DNA of 45,764 bases, from NCBI GenBank assembly GCA_027011225.1, contig JALVAK010000188.1, positions 1 to 45,764 of the forward strand, read 5' to 3'. The position numbers and the translations under genes are program-made. Shown here piece by piece: positions 8,683-17,425 of this stretch. The notes below the pieces were generated by a model, which ran no database searches, was not told the DNA's origin, and saw nothing but the letters and a program-made list of their open reading frames with translations. The first letter of the stretch is position 1, and each line of letters opens with the position of its first letter. Source of the DNA: Nautiliaceae bacterium. Lineage in GTDB: Bacteria; Campylobacterota; Campylobacteria; Campylobacterales; Nautiliaceae.

Positions 8683-9564
8683 ATGGCAATTTTAATGCTA
8701 ATTTTGATGAATATTGCTGTAATGGCATCAATTTATTTCTCGTTGTTTTTAATTGAGCTTATTTTTGGAGTAAGGATTGACCCTCAAAGTGTAACAGGAC
8801 TTGCTATTTTAGCTGTTATTATTGGTTTTAGCGGAAGTATTATTTCACTTTTAATGTCAAAATGGATGGCAATTAATACCATGGGAGTTAGAGTTATTAA
8901 AAATCCAAGTACCGAAGCTGAGAGATGGCTGGTTGAAACTGTTGCAAAATTAGCTAAAAAAGCAAATATTCCTATGCCAGATGTGGGAGTTTTTGATGGA
9001 CCTCCAAATGCATTTGCTACAGGACCTAGTAAAAATAATGCACTTGTAGCAGTTAGTGTAAGTTTATTTGATTTAATGGACACAAAAGAAATTGAAGGTG
9101 TTATTGCACATGAAATTAACCATATAAGACATGGAGATATGATAACTATGACTTTAGTGCAAGGTGTTTTAAATGCATTGGTGTTTTTTATCTCAAGAAT
9201 TATAGCAAATATAATAGCTCCAAAAGATGAAGAAGGAAATCCAAATCCATTTGCTTATATGGCAATTTCTTTTGTACTTGAGATTGTTTTATCAATTTTT
9301 GCTACAATGATTGCAATGTGGTTTTCTAGATATAGAGAATACAAAGCTGATAGCGGGGCAGTAGAAATTGATGGTCCTTATGGAATATATTATGCTTTAG
9401 CAAAATTAGGGAAATTACCAAAAGAGAAAGTTGCACTTCCACCAGAGATGAAAGCATTTGGAATTGTTGGATTTTTAAGTGAGTTATTTTCTTCTCATCC
9501 TCCAATTGAAAAAAGACTCGAGAACATTAAAGAGACAGCAAGAAGACTAGGATATAATATTTAA
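8683..9564 (+). CDS. htpX: zinc metalloprotease HtpX
   Basis: HtpX is an inner-membrane M48 protease that degrades misfolded membrane proteins together with FtsH. It has two N-terminal membrane segments and the zinc motif HEINH (residues 143-147 of the chosen protein). A later hydrophobic pair spans the region before RYREYKADSGAVEI, where the Glu is the third zinc ligand, and the C-terminal SSHPPIEKRLENI is a classic HtpX ending. The strong site GGAGG is 5 nt from the ATG at 8683. The upstream ATG at 8671 overlaps that site and is not used here. Length (293 residues) is normal. Confidence 0.96.
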   Translation: MAILMLILMNIAVMASIYFSLFLIELIFGVRIDPQSVTGLAILAVIIGFSGSIISLLMSKWMAINTMGVRVIKNPSTEAERWLVETVAKLAKKANIPMPDVGVFDGPPNAFATGPSKNNALVAVSVSLFDLMDTKEIEGVIAHEINHIRHGDMITMTLVQGVLNALVFFISRIIANIIAPKDEEGNPNPFAYMAISFVLEIVLSIFATMIAMWFSRYREYKADSGAVEIDGPYGIYYALAKLGKLPKEKVALPPEMKAFGIVGFLSELFSSHPPIEKRLENIKETARRLGYNI

Positions 9565-9578
9565 CTTTTCTCCTTTGG

Positions 9579-9584
9579 TATAAT
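9579..9584 (+). promoter_or_regulatory. -10 promoter box for the dedA gene
   Basis: GGTATAATTTT carries a perfect TATAAT 19 nt before the dedA ATG, which would give a short leader of about 13 nt with only a weak AAAAAGA ribosome-binding site. Confidence 0.55.
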
Positions 9585-9603
9585 TTTATTAAAAAGATTT
9601 TAT

Positions 9604-10188
9604 ATGCAAGATATTATAAATTTTTTAGTAGAGAGTATAGGAAATTTAGGATATATTGGTATTTTTATTTTAATGTTTTTAGAGAGTAGTTTTTTTCCTT
9701 TTCCAAGTGAAGTAGTAATGATACCTGCTGGATATTTGGCATATAAAGGTGAAATGAATTTAGTTTTAGTAATTATTAGTGGTGTGTTTGGAAGCATTGC
9801 TGGAGCTTGGTTTAATTATCTGATAGCAAGCAAATTTGGAAGAAGAGTAATTGAGAAGTTTATAAATAAAGAAAAATTAAATAAACTTGATAAATTTTTT
9901 GAAAAACATGGGCATATTTCAACCTTTAGTGGAAGACTTATTCCTGGAATTAGGCAATATATCTCTTTTCCTGCAGGACTTGCTAAAATGAATGGATTTA
10001 TTTTTACTTTTTTTACAGGGCTTGGAAGTTTAATTTGGATTTTGGTTTTAGTAGCACTTGGATATTTTATAGGTCAAAATCAAGAATTAATTCATAAATA
10101 TTTAAGAGAAATTACAATAATTACGCTTATTATCTTAGCAATAATTATTTTTGTATATTACAAATATCAAAAGACAAAAGTTGAATAA
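9604..10188 (+). CDS. DedA/SNARE-associated (VTT-domain) membrane protein
   Basis: DedA proteins are polytopic inner-membrane proteins. Some are now viewed as lipid (undecaprenyl phosphate or phospholipid) scramblases or flippases. This 194-residue member has the family's conserved acidic stretch FLESSFFPFPSEVVMIPAGY near residues 24-43. It also has the re-entrant loop signature SGRLIPGIRQYISFPAGLAKM, with the functionally important arginines. A hydrophobic C-terminal helix ends in a basic tail. It probably forms an operon with the MFS gene that starts inside its last codons. The exact substrate is unknown. Confidence 0.9.
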   Translation: MQDIINFLVESIGNLGYIGIFILMFLESSFFPFPSEVVMIPAGYLAYKGEMNLVLVIISGVFGSIAGAWFNYLIASKFGRRVIEKFINKEKLNKLDKFFEKHGHISTFSGRLIPGIRQYISFPAGLAKMNGFIFTFFTGLGSLIWILVLVALGYFIGQNQELIHKYLREITIITLIILAIIIFVYYKYQKTKVE

Positions 10189-11302
10189 AAATATTATCTA
10201 TTTAGGATTTGTTAGTTTCTTTACTGATATGGCAAGTGCAATGGTTAGCACAATTTTGCCTTTATATGTTGTATATATCCTTAAAGATGGAGTAGATAAG
10301 CTTGGAATAATTGTTGGTATTGCTACATTTATCTCATATTTTTTTAGAGTATTTTTTGGGATAATAAGCGATAAATATCAAATTGTAAAGCCTTTTGTAG
10401 TTACTGGATATATAATTTCTGCTATTTCAAAGCCTCTATTTGCTTTTGCTTCAAGTTGGCAAGAAATTGCACTTCTTAGAGGAATTGAGAGAATGGGAAA
10501 AGCAATTAGAAGTGCTACAAAAGATAAGCTTATCTCTTTTTATGCTGAAAATAAAAGCGGAAGAAGTTTTGGATTTCATAAGATGATGGATATTGGAGGT
10601 GAGACAATAGGGGCGTTAATTGCATTTTTAGCGCTATATTTTATAGGCAAAAACATTGAGGTATTCAAAGGTATATTTTTAGCTACTATAATTCCAGGTA
10701 TTATTTCGATAATTTTAGTTATCTTTTTTGTAGAGGATGTTGCGGTTGAGAAAAAAGAAAAACAAATTGATTTGAGTAAAGATAAGTCACTTTTTGGATT
10801 TTTATTGATATATTTTGCATTTTTATTTTTTATGTTTAGTAATGAATACTTTATTATTAAAGCAAAAGAAGTTGGATTTGATATAGCTTTTATCCCACTT
10901 CTTGTAATTTTACTAAATTTTACTCAAACTATTACAAGTTATTATTTTGGAATTTTGATAGATAAATATACTCCTCAAAAAATTATAACTTTTTCATATA
11001 TTTTCGGAATTTTATCAATGATTTTTGTTTATTTTAATTTAGTAATATTAGCATTTATATTTTTAGGACTTTTTTTAGTCTCTTCACTAAATTCTATTAG
11101 AAGTTATATTTCTATAAATGCTGTAAATAAAGCTAGTGTTTATGGTATTTTTTATGGAGGAGTTGCTATAAGTAGCTCACTTGGAGCGGTTATAATAGGG
11201 CAAATTTGGGAAAAAGTAGGGGAGAGGGTGGCTGAGATTTTTAGTTTAAGTGGTTTAATTGTTGTATTTATAATTTATCTTTTTTTAAGTAAAATGTTAT
11301 AA
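10181..11302 (+). CDS. MFS transporter, substrate unknown
   Basis: This is a 12-helix major facilitator superfamily protein. It carries a motif-A-like loop FFGIISDKYQIVKP after helix 2. The region RGIERMGKAIRSATKDKLIS followed by GRSFGFHKMMD is typical of a subgroup of uncharacterised bacterial MFS permeases. I place the start at the TTG at 10181, which overlaps the dedA stop by 8 nt. The frame opens at TTG 10151, but that would put 38 nt of overlap into dedA and add a poorly hydrophobic leader. No ribosome-binding site is clear for either, so translational coupling to dedA is likely. Drug or metabolite export is possible, but the substrate is not deducible. Confidence 0.78.
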   Translation: MNKNIIYLGFVSFFTDMASAMVSTILPLYVVYILKDGVDKLGIIVGIATFISYFFRVFFGIISDKYQIVKPFVVTGYIISAISKPLFAFASSWQEIALLRGIERMGKAIRSATKDKLISFYAENKSGRSFGFHKMMDIGGETIGALIAFLALYFIGKNIEVFKGIFLATIIPGIISIILVIFFVEDVAVEKKEKQIDLSKDKSLFGFLLIYFAFLFFMFSNEYFIIKAKEVGFDIAFIPLLVILLNFTQTITSYYFGILIDKYTPQKIITFSYIFGILSMIFVYFNLVILAFIFLGLFLVSSLNSIRSYISINAVNKASVYGIFYGGVAISSSLGAVIIGQIWEKVGERVAEIFSLSGLIVVFIIYLFLSKML

Positions 11303-11315
11303 AAAAAGGCAGTAG

Positions 11316-12095
11316 ATGCAAAAGCTTAATAAATTTATAGAAATTATTAAAGAAACTGGAGAGATTTTTAGGGAAGGATATAATAAAAAGCTTGAAATTC
11401 AATCAAAAGGAATTAAAGATTTAGTAACCGAATATGATTTAAAGGTTGAGAAATTTTTAATAAAAAAATTTAAAGAAAATTTTCCTGAATATTCAATTAT
11501 AGCAGAAGAGACAACACAAGAGAATTTTTTTGATTCAATTATAATAGACCCAATTGATGGTACTACAAATTTTGCTCATCATATACCACACTGCGCTATA
11601 AGTTTAGGAGTTTATGAAAAAAAATTGCCAAAATATGCAGTAGTTTACAATCCAATTTTAAATGAGCTTTATTATGCAAAAAAAGAAGTAGGTGCTTATA
11701 AAAATGGAGAAAAAATAAATGTATCAAATCAAGATGATTTTCAAAGAAGTTTAATTGCTACAGGATTTCCATATTCAAGTGCTGAGTGTGAAGAAGATTT
11801 AAAATGGGTTATAAACAAACTTTCACATATACTTCCAAGATGTCAGGATATTAGACGCCTTGGAAGTGCCGCACTTGATTTATGCTATGTAGCAGAAGGA
11901 AAGTATGAAGGATTTTATGAAATAAATCTTAAACCTTGGGATGTAAGTGCTGGAATATTAATAGTAGAAGAAGCTGGCGGAATTATAAGTAATGAATATG
12001 GGAATAGTTATGATATGTTTGAAGATAGATGCATAGTAGCAAGTAATGGAATAATCCATAATGAATTAGTAGAAATATTAAGCAGGATTAATTGA
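11316..12095 (+). CDS. suhB: inositol monophosphatase family protein (SuhB-like)
   Basis: This is a Mg2+-dependent phosphatase of the IMPase fold, acting on inositol-1-phosphate or related sugar or nucleotide phosphates. The metal-site motifs are all present: IAEE (Glu64), DPIDGTTNF (Asp78, Asp81) and the C-terminal WDVSAGILIVEEAGG. Length (259 residues) is standard. AAAAGG lies 6 nt before the ATG. The gene is 13 nt after the MFS gene and abuts the next small gene (stop TGA, then ATG). SuhB in E. coli also has a role in rRNA transcription antitermination; whether this copy does so cannot be told from sequence. Confidence 0.9.
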   Translation: MQKLNKFIEIIKETGEIFREGYNKKLEIQSKGIKDLVTEYDLKVEKFLIKKFKENFPEYSIIAEETTQENFFDSIIIDPIDGTTNFAHHIPHCAISLGVYEKKLPKYAVVYNPILNELYYAKKEVGAYKNGEKINVSNQDDFQRSLIATGFPYSSAECEEDLKWVINKLSHILPRCQDIRRLGSAALDLCYVAEGKYEGFYEINLKPWDVSAGILIVEEAGGIISNEYGNSYDMFEDRCIVASNGIIHNELVEILSRIN

Positions 12096-12404
12096 ATGAA
12101 TTTTGAGTTAATTTTGTTATTATTAGCTAATTTTTTTATAATCATTTATGTATTAAATAATTTTGTAAATGCATTTAGTTTTAAGAATAAAAAAATTGAG
12201 AGTATTATTAATTTAGTATCTTTTATAAGTTTTTTATATCTTATATTATTTTCTTGGAAATTATCAATTCATATTTATGATGGAGAGAATATTAAATATA
12301 AACTAATGATAGCCTTTTTTGCTATTATGTTTTTTTTGTATATTGATAGTATAGTAGCTGTGTTTATTAATTTTATTGTTTCTATTGTGAGAGAGTTTTT
12401 TTAG
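12096..12404 (+). CDS. small hypothetical membrane protein
   Basis: The 102-residue product is almost entirely hydrophobic, with about three membrane segments (residues 3-25, 38-55 and 67-98) separated by short Lys- and Asn-containing loops. I do not recognise a family. The ATG follows the SuhB-type stop directly, with AGCAGGA about 8 nt upstream, so it is probably co-translated with that gene. It ends the + strand run that begins at htpX. It could be a real conserved small protein of this lineage, but only position and composition support it. Confidence 0.6.
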   Translation: MNFELILLLLANFFIIIYVLNNFVNAFSFKNKKIESIINLVSFISFLYLILFSWKLSIHIYDGENIKYKLMIAFFAIMFFLYIDSIVAVFINFIVSIVREFF

Positions 12405-12430
12405 TTGTTTTTTTATTTTATTAATATTTA

Positions 12431-12451
12431 GTTAACATAATGTATATTCTC
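12431..12451 (-). repeat. GAGTAA...TTATGTTAA motif, copy 1
   Basis: The - strand reads GAGAATATACATTATGTTAA, 7 nt after the DUF72 stop codon. This is a diverged copy that shares the 3' core CATTATGTTAA and the leading GAG. See the finding on the seven-copy motif. Confidence 0.6.
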
Positions 12452-12458
12452 TTGAAAA

Positions 12459-13163
12459 TTATTTTATCTCTTCTACTATCTTTTTAAACCTCATTGCATC
12501 TTTATACGCTGATTTATCTGCGGTGTTATTAAAATATACAAAAGCTTCATTATCTAATTTTTCTGCTACATTTTTTAGCACCTCATCTGGATAACTTCCT
12601 TTGTATTTGCCTGTATATCCATGGAATCTGACATATTCAAAATCAGCCGTTTTTTCAAAAATAAATTCTTGATTAAAGTCATGCCACACAAGTGCTATAT
12701 TTTTTTCTTTTAAAATTTCGTATGTTTTATCGTTATACCAGCTTTTATGCCTAAATTCTATTGCATATTTTAAGTTTGGTTTTAGTTTATTTGTAAAATT
12801 TTTCAATCTCTCATAATTAAATTTAAAACTTGGAGGAAGTTGAAATAAAATAGCTCCTAATTTTTCTTCTAAAATAGATACAATATCTAAAAAATCTTCT
12901 AAATAATTTTTATCACAATTTAATCTTTTAGTATGTGTTATTATTCTATTTGCCTTAATTGAAAGTTTAAAATCACCTTTTATTCTATATTTCCAACTTC
13001 TCATAGTCGAAATTTTTGGAAATCTATAAAAAGTAGAATTAAGCTCAAGTGAATTAAAAAACTTAACATAATATTCAAAGTATTTATATCTTGGCAAATC
13101 AGGAGGATAAAAATCCCCTACCCAATTTTTATATAAAAATCCGCTCGTACCTACATAAATCAT
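12459..13163 (-). CDS. DUF72 family protein (YecE-like)
   Basis: The 234-residue protein belongs to the DUF72 family, a TIM-barrel-like fold of unknown biochemical role. Diagnostic stretches are the N-terminal IYVGTSGFLYKNWVGDFYP and ELNSTFYRFPK, then LGAILFQLPPSF, YAIEFRHKSWY and YVRFHGYTGKY. The ending (EAFVYFNNTADKSAYKDA) is also typical. It starts 2 nt after the dctM stop and so closes the long - strand operon. Two copies of the repeated motif lie in or just after this gene, one in the codons for EYYVK near the N-terminus and one after the stop. Confidence 0.9.
   Translation of the reverse strand: MIYVGTSGFLYKNWVGDFYPPDLPRYKYFEYYVKFFNSLELNSTFYRFPKISTMRSWKYRIKGDFKLSIKANRIITHTKRLNCDKNYLEDFLDIVSILEEKLGAILFQLPPSFKFNYERLKNFTNKLKPNLKYAIEFRHKSWYNDKTYEILKEKNIALVWHDFNQEFIFEKTADFEYVRFHGYTGKYKGSYPDEVLKNVAEKLDNEAFVYFNNTADKSAYKDAMRFKKIVEEIK
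13062..13080 (-). repeat. GAGTAA...TTATGTTAA motif, copy 2 (inside DUF72 gene)
   Basis: The - strand reads CTTTGAATATTATGTTAAG, matching the 3' half of the motif (AATATTATGTTAAG) exactly. It is read in frame as F-E-Y-Y-V-K, a different frame from copies 6 and 7. Confidence 0.6.
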
Positions 13164-13165
13164 GA

Positions 13166-14458
13166 CTACCTCACTGTTAAATAAATTAATTTTGGGAAAA
13201 ATAATATTATTAAAAGAGTTAAAATTTGTATTAAAATAAATGGAATTACTCCTATATATAAATCTTTTGTATTAATTTTATCTCCAGCTGCACCTTTTAG
13301 ATAAAACAGACTAAATCCAAAAGGTGGAGTTAGAAATGAAGTTTGTAAATTTATAGCAATAAGTAAAGCAAACCACAACGGGTCAATTCCAAAAGCTTCA
13401 ACAATTGGAAGTAAAATTGGAATTACAATAAAAGTAATTTCTATAAAATCAATAAAAAATCCCAAAATAAATATTAAAACCATCGTAATAGCAATAAAAA
13501 CGTATTTATTTGATATATCATCTGTAAAAAAGCTTGTTACAATATCCCCTGCTCCGCTTTCATTAAATACCAAGCTAAAAGCAGTAGCTCCTATTAAAAT
13601 CATAAAAATCATTGAAGTTATTTTAACAGTTTCAACTGCTGCATATCTTAATAATTCAAAACTAAATGTTCTATAAAAAATCGTTAAAATAATAGAGCCT
13701 AGTGCACCTATTGCAGCTGATTCTGTTGGAGTTGCAAATCCTGCAAATATACTTCCAAGCACTAAAAAGATTAAAATAAAAGGTGCAATTAAACTTTTTG
13801 CAGCCTCTTTTAATATTTTTGAATATGGCTCATCACTTTTAATTGCTGGGGCTATTTCAGGTTTTAAAAAGGCTACTATTAAAATATAAGCAATATATAA
13901 AAATACAATTATAATTCCTGGAACAACTGCACCTTTAAATAAATCCCCTACACTAATTTGCATAACAGCACCTAAGATAATTAAAACAATACTTGGAGGG
14001 ATTAATTGTCCTAAAGTACCACTAGCGGCAATAACTCCGCTTGCAAGTTTTGGAGAATAGTTATGTCTTAACATTATAGGAAGAGAAATTATTGTCATCA
14101 TAACTACACTAGCCCCTACAATACCAGTTGAAGCAGCTAATATAGCTCCAACTATTACTATCGCAATTGCAAGTCCACCTCTTATTGGACCAAATAACTT
14201 TCCAATTGATTCAAGCATATTTTCAGCAATTTTACTTTTTTCTAAAATAAATCCCATAAAAATAAAAAGCGGTACTGCCATTAAAGTAAAGTTTTGCATA
14301 ATACCATAAATTCTATATGGAAGTAATCCAAAAACATCAAGCCCAATATTTGAATCAAGCATTGCAGCAATAATAGCACTTCCACCAAATGCAAACGCGA
14401 CTGGTACACCTATCATTAATAAAATAAATGCAACTATAAAAAGTATAATTCCTGTCAT
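13166..14458 (-). CDS. dctM: TRAP transporter large permease (DctM)
   Basis: DctM is the 12-helix channel subunit of tripartite ATP-independent periplasmic transporters, which import carboxylates and related solutes using a Na+ gradient. The 430-residue protein has the family opening with VGVPVAFAFGGSA-like residues (MIGVPVAFAFG). PLFIFMGFILEKS, the GxxxASTGIVGASVVMM stretch and GVIAASGTLGQLIPPSIVLI are also present, as is the C-terminal SFLTPPFGFSLFYLKG. Its ATG overlaps the dctQ stop (ATGA). No solute-binding protein DctP is encoded nearby, so the substrate cannot be guessed. Confidence 0.95.
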   Translation of the reverse strand: MTGIILFIVAFILLMIGVPVAFAFGGSAIIAAMLDSNIGLDVFGLLPYRIYGIMQNFTLMAVPLFIFMGFILEKSKIAENMLESIGKLFGPIRGGLAIAIVIVGAILAASTGIVGASVVMMTIISLPIMLRHNYSPKLASGVIAASGTLGQLIPPSIVLIILGAVMQISVGDLFKGAVVPGIIIVFLYIAYILIVAFLKPEIAPAIKSDEPYSKILKEAAKSLIAPFILIFLVLGSIFAGFATPTESAAIGALGSIILTIFYRTFSFELLRYAAVETVKITSMIFMILIGATAFSLVFNESGAGDIVTSFFTDDISNKYVFIAITMVLIFILGFFIDFIEITFIVIPILLPIVEAFGIDPLWFALLIAINLQTSFLTPPFGFSLFYLKGAAGDKINTKDLYIGVIPFILIQILTLLIILFFPKLIYLTVR

Positions 14459-15075
14459 TTCTCACCTTTTAAAAGCATATAAAAATTTTTTCTAACTTCT
14501 CCAATTGCTTGAATATAAACAATTAAAAAAGCCCAAAATATTGTACTTTTAATTATCCATCTATATGGAAGCCCTCCAGGGTCTGCACTTCCTTCATTTT
14601 GCATTAAAGACATTTGAATAAATGGAATTGATTCAATCACAATAAGAGCTGATAGAGGAATAACAAAAAATATTAAGGCAAATAAGTTTATAATCTTTTT
14701 AACTTTAAAAGGAAATTTATCATATAAAATATCAACTCTTACATGTTTATCTTTACTTAACGTATAAGCTATCCCAAATAAAAATACAATATCATATAAA
14801 TGCCATTCAAGCTCTTGCAAAGCAATACTTCCGCCTGAGAATAATTTTCTTGTAATTACATCATAAGAGACTAAAAGAGTTAAAACTATTAAAGAAATTG
14901 CTGAAATAAACATAAAAAATTTTGAAATATTATCAGCAATAAAATCAATTTTTGGAATTAAAGATAAAAAAATAGCGATAATAACTGCATAAATGATAGC
15001 TTTATCAATATGCTCGGTTAAAGGATTTAGTAAATTTATTAAAAAATTTAAAAATTTTGCATAAAGCTCAATCAT
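14455..15075 (-). CDS. dctQ: TRAP transporter small permease (DctQ)
   Basis: DctQ is the small four-helix membrane subunit that pairs with DctM. The 206-residue protein has four to five hydrophobic segments. It also has the family-typical stretch VTRKLFSGGSIALQELEWHLYD followed by GIAYTLSKDKHVRVDIL (residues split across the two motifs), where DKHVRVD is the best-known DctQ signature. It begins 9 nt after murF and overlaps dctM by 4 nt, so it is transcribed from the cell-wall operon upstream. It is slightly longer than typical DctQ because of the N-terminal extension before the first helix. Confidence 0.9.
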   Translation of the reverse strand: MIELYAKFLNFLINLLNPLTEHIDKAIIYAVIIAIFLSLIPKIDFIADNISKFFMFISAISLIVLTLLVSYDVITRKLFSGGSIALQELEWHLYDIVFLFGIAYTLSKDKHVRVDILYDKFPFKVKKIINLFALIFFVIPLSALIVIESIPFIQMSLMQNEGSADPGGLPYRWIIKSTIFWAFLIVYIQAIGEVRKNFYMLLKGEK

Positions 15076-15084
15076 TATCTCTCC

Positions 15085-16500
15085 TTACAAATAATCAGGC
15101 GCATCATTGCTAAAAATGATTAAATCTCCTGGTTTTGTAAGCTCTTGGAGCATTTTTTCTAGTCTTTTTTTATCATTGATATATACTTTATCAGTATTTA
15201 ATATATTCTCCCATAAAACTTTTTTATTACTTTTTCCTGTAATAATAGCCAAATCAAAAACTTCATCAATTTTTTTTGCAATTTTTTTATTAATTTCTTC
15301 ATTTGCTTCTACCACTCCAGGAGTTACTATAACTTTTCTTCCTGGATGAGATTTAACAAGCTCAAAGCTCTCCATCATTCCATCTACATTTCCATTGAAA
15401 CTATCATCAATAATAATTTTTCCACCAACTTCTAATTTCTGCAATCTATGAGGTACATATGGCAAGTTTAACACCCTATTTTTTAAGTATTCTATATCTT
15501 TTATAAATTCATATGCCTGATAAATTGCAAGTGAGATATTTATAGCATTAAATTTTCCTAAAATACGCGTTTTAAAGTGATGTTTTTCTCCATCAATTTC
15601 TAAATCCCACTCAATTCCATCAAGTGTAGCTTTGATGTTTGATATTTTATCTTTAATTACTATTACTTTTTCATTATAAGGAATTTCATAAGAAAAACCT
15701 TTTATAAGTTTTGGTGATGCAAAAATTTCAAGTTTTGTATTTTTGATATTTTCTATAGTTTTGAAATATTTTATATGCTGAGGTCCAATTTTGCCAAGTA
15801 TAGAATACTGATTTTCTAAAAACTTTACTATTTCTTTAATATCTCCTCTTTCTCTTGCACCGGCTTCTACAATATAAATTTGGGTATCATTAGGTAATTT
15901 GGTATTAATATCTAAAACAATTCCTTTTAATGTATTAACGCTTCTTGGTGTTTTATATGTTTTAAATTTTTCTTTTAATAATTCATATGTAAAATTTTTA
16001 ATAGAAGTTTTTCCATAACTAGCAGTAATAGCAATAATTGTAGGATTTATTTTTTGTAGTTTTTCTTTTGCTAATTTTTTATATTTAGCAAACAAAATAG
16101 CTTCTATAATTTCTGAGATAATTAATGTAATAACCAAAACTACAATTAAAGCAATTCCTGGATTGTAATGGAACTTATTCATAAAAACTAAGTTTATTGT
16201 CTCAACAAACCCTAAAATTAAAAAAAATCTTTTTACTCTTTTTGTGATTTTTAAAGGCTTTTTAATCCTCCAAAACCAAAGCATTAAAGCTGGAATATAT
16301 CCAAAAAATAGATATATCCAAAAAAACTTATATGCAAAAATATAAGTAAAAATAGGAATTAAAAAGTAAAAAAGATGCCATCTATACATATGAAATTTGA
16401 ATATAACTCTGCTAATTTTATAGTTATACCATTGAAGAGTTGTTATTAGATAAAAACCAACTGCGAATGTAGTTATAAAATGCACTATCAAATCAAACAT
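15085..16500 (-). CDS. murF: UDP-N-acetylmuramoyl-tripeptide--D-Ala-D-Ala ligase, membrane-extended MurF
   Basis: MurF adds D-Ala-D-Ala to UDP-MurNAc-tripeptide, completing the cytoplasmic peptidoglycan precursor. The first ~150 residues contain about four hydrophobic segments, an extension seen in Campylobacter-type MurF rather than the usual soluble N-domain. The Mur-ligase ATP loop follows (ITASYGKTSIKNF), and then the VEAGARERGDI and DDSFNGNVDGM motifs. The C-terminus ends in DLIIFSNDAPDYL. The ATG lies within the end of the YdjM-like gene (8-nt overlap). It works with ddl upstream in the same operon and with murJ across the divergent junction. Confidence 0.9.
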   Translation of the reverse strand: MFDLIVHFITTFAVGFYLITTLQWYNYKISRVIFKFHMYRWHLFYFLIPIFTYIFAYKFFWIYLFFGYIPALMLWFWRIKKPLKITKRVKRFFLILGFVETINLVFMNKFHYNPGIALIVVLVITLIISEIIEAILFAKYKKLAKEKLQKINPTIIAITASYGKTSIKNFTYELLKEKFKTYKTPRSVNTLKGIVLDINTKLPNDTQIYIVEAGARERGDIKEIVKFLENQYSILGKIGPQHIKYFKTIENIKNTKLEIFASPKLIKGFSYEIPYNEKVIVIKDKISNIKATLDGIEWDLEIDGEKHHFKTRILGKFNAINISLAIYQAYEFIKDIEYLKNRVLNLPYVPHRLQKLEVGGKIIIDDSFNGNVDGMMESFELVKSHPGRKVIVTPGVVEANEEINKKIAKKIDEVFDLAIITGKSNKKVLWENILNTDKVYINDKKRLEKMLQELTKPGDLIIFSNDAPDYL

Positions 16501-17152
16501 TTATAAATCCTTTTATGATATTAAACATTATTTCTTTTTGCGGTAATAGCAAAAAAATCAAAAACAATAAAGAATAAATAAATAAATTTATTTTATTACT
16601 TCTTGAATACAACTTAAAAGCACTTCCAAAAGATTTTTTAAGTTTTTTTCCACTAATATCTACACTATATATCTCATCAAGAATTAAATGTATCAAATAT
16701 CCTATAAATAAACACATTCCGATAAGATAAGAGCTTTTTACATCAAAATGAAAAAATTTATATAAAATAAAAGAAGTTAAAAACCAAAATAAAATCCCAC
16801 TTGGAATAGAATGAATCATTCCTCTGTGTTTTGTAACTTTTTTAAAAAAATAAAATATTATTCCCATAATTATATTTATAACTAGCCACACTAAAATCAT
16901 CTCTAGTGCTTTTAAATGCTCAATATTTTTATAAATAAAAATAAATGCTATTAAATTGGAGAATATAAAGTGCATAATCTTTAAAGGAGTAGAATTATCA
17001 TGGTCTATATCAGGTAAAATTCCTCCAATAATAGTAGCTGTAAAACAAAAAAAAGCACTAGAAGTGTCTATATTCATTTCTAATGATAAAAAAGAAGTTA
17101 CTACCGCTCCTCCTAAAGCAGCGATATTTAAATGAGTTGAAAAATTTGCCAC
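16493..17152 (-). CDS. YdjM-family membrane-bound metal-dependent hydrolase
   Basis: The 219-residue membrane protein contains the YdjM/PF04307 pattern. There is an N-terminal TH (MANFSTHLN), then IGGILPDIDHDNS with an acidic/His cluster, KHRGMIHSIP with further metal-ligand candidates, and GYLIHLILDEIYSVDISGKK. These suggest a membrane-embedded metalloenzyme, whose substrate is unknown in this family. The start is GTG, directly after the acylphosphatase stop (TAAGTG). It overlaps murF by 8 nt. As I recall, Campylobacter also has a predicted hydrolase between murF and ddl, so the position looks conserved and may point to a cell-wall lipid role. That last step is inference. Confidence 0.78.
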   Translation of the reverse strand: MANFSTHLNIAALGGAVVTSFLSLEMNIDTSSAFFCFTATIIGGILPDIDHDNSTPLKIMHFIFSNLIAFIFIYKNIEHLKALEMILVWLVINIIMGIIFYFFKKVTKHRGMIHSIPSGILFWFLTSFILYKFFHFDVKSSYLIGMCLFIGYLIHLILDEIYSVDISGKKLKKSFGSAFKLYSRSNKINLFIYSLLFLIFLLLPQKEIMFNIIKGFINV

Positions 17153-17425
17153 TTAATACCTTATTTCAAAATCATTAAATTTAATATTTGGAATTTCTTT
17201 AATTTCTATATTTTCTACTCTACTAAAAGGAGAGCCCTCTTTTAAAATTTCTATAAATTCTTTTAATCTATCATCATTTTCAATATTTGCTACAGCTTCT
17301 ACTCTTCCATCAGGAAGATTTTTTATATATCCTTTAAAGCCATGTTTTTTTGCATTTTCACTTACATACTTTCTATACCACACTCCTTGGACTTTCCCAG
17401 ATACTAGAAATTTATAAGTTTTCAA
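17153..17425 (-). CDS. acyP: acylphosphatase
   Basis: This is a small cytoplasmic enzyme that hydrolyses carboxyl-phosphate bonds such as acetyl phosphate or carbamoyl phosphate. At 90 residues it is of normal size. It contains the diagnostic VSGKVQGVWYRKYV with catalytic Arg18, and KGYIKNLPDGRVEAVA with Asn36. The start codon is TTG, immediately following the ddl stop, with AAAGG 7 nt upstream inside the end of ddl. Co-translation with ddl is likely. The link to wall synthesis is only positional. Confidence 0.93.
   Translation of the reverse strand: MKTYKFLVSGKVQGVWYRKYVSENAKKHGFKGYIKNLPDGRVEAVANIENDDRLKEFIEILKEGSPFSRVENIEIKEIPNIKFNDFEIRY

Noticed and set aside
12431-12451. Resemblance of the repeated motif to the E. 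coli Tus/Ter replication arrest site
   Set aside because: TATGTT followed by AACTAA recalls the Ter core, but two bases of that core are missing, only copy 1 shows the similarity, and I know of no Tus protein in this phylum.
14055-14075. Possible eighth motif copy in dctM (ATAATGTTAAG on the - strand)
   Set aside because: Only the 11-base core matches, with one mismatch, and the GAGTAA half is absent, so it is expected by chance in this AT-rich sequence.
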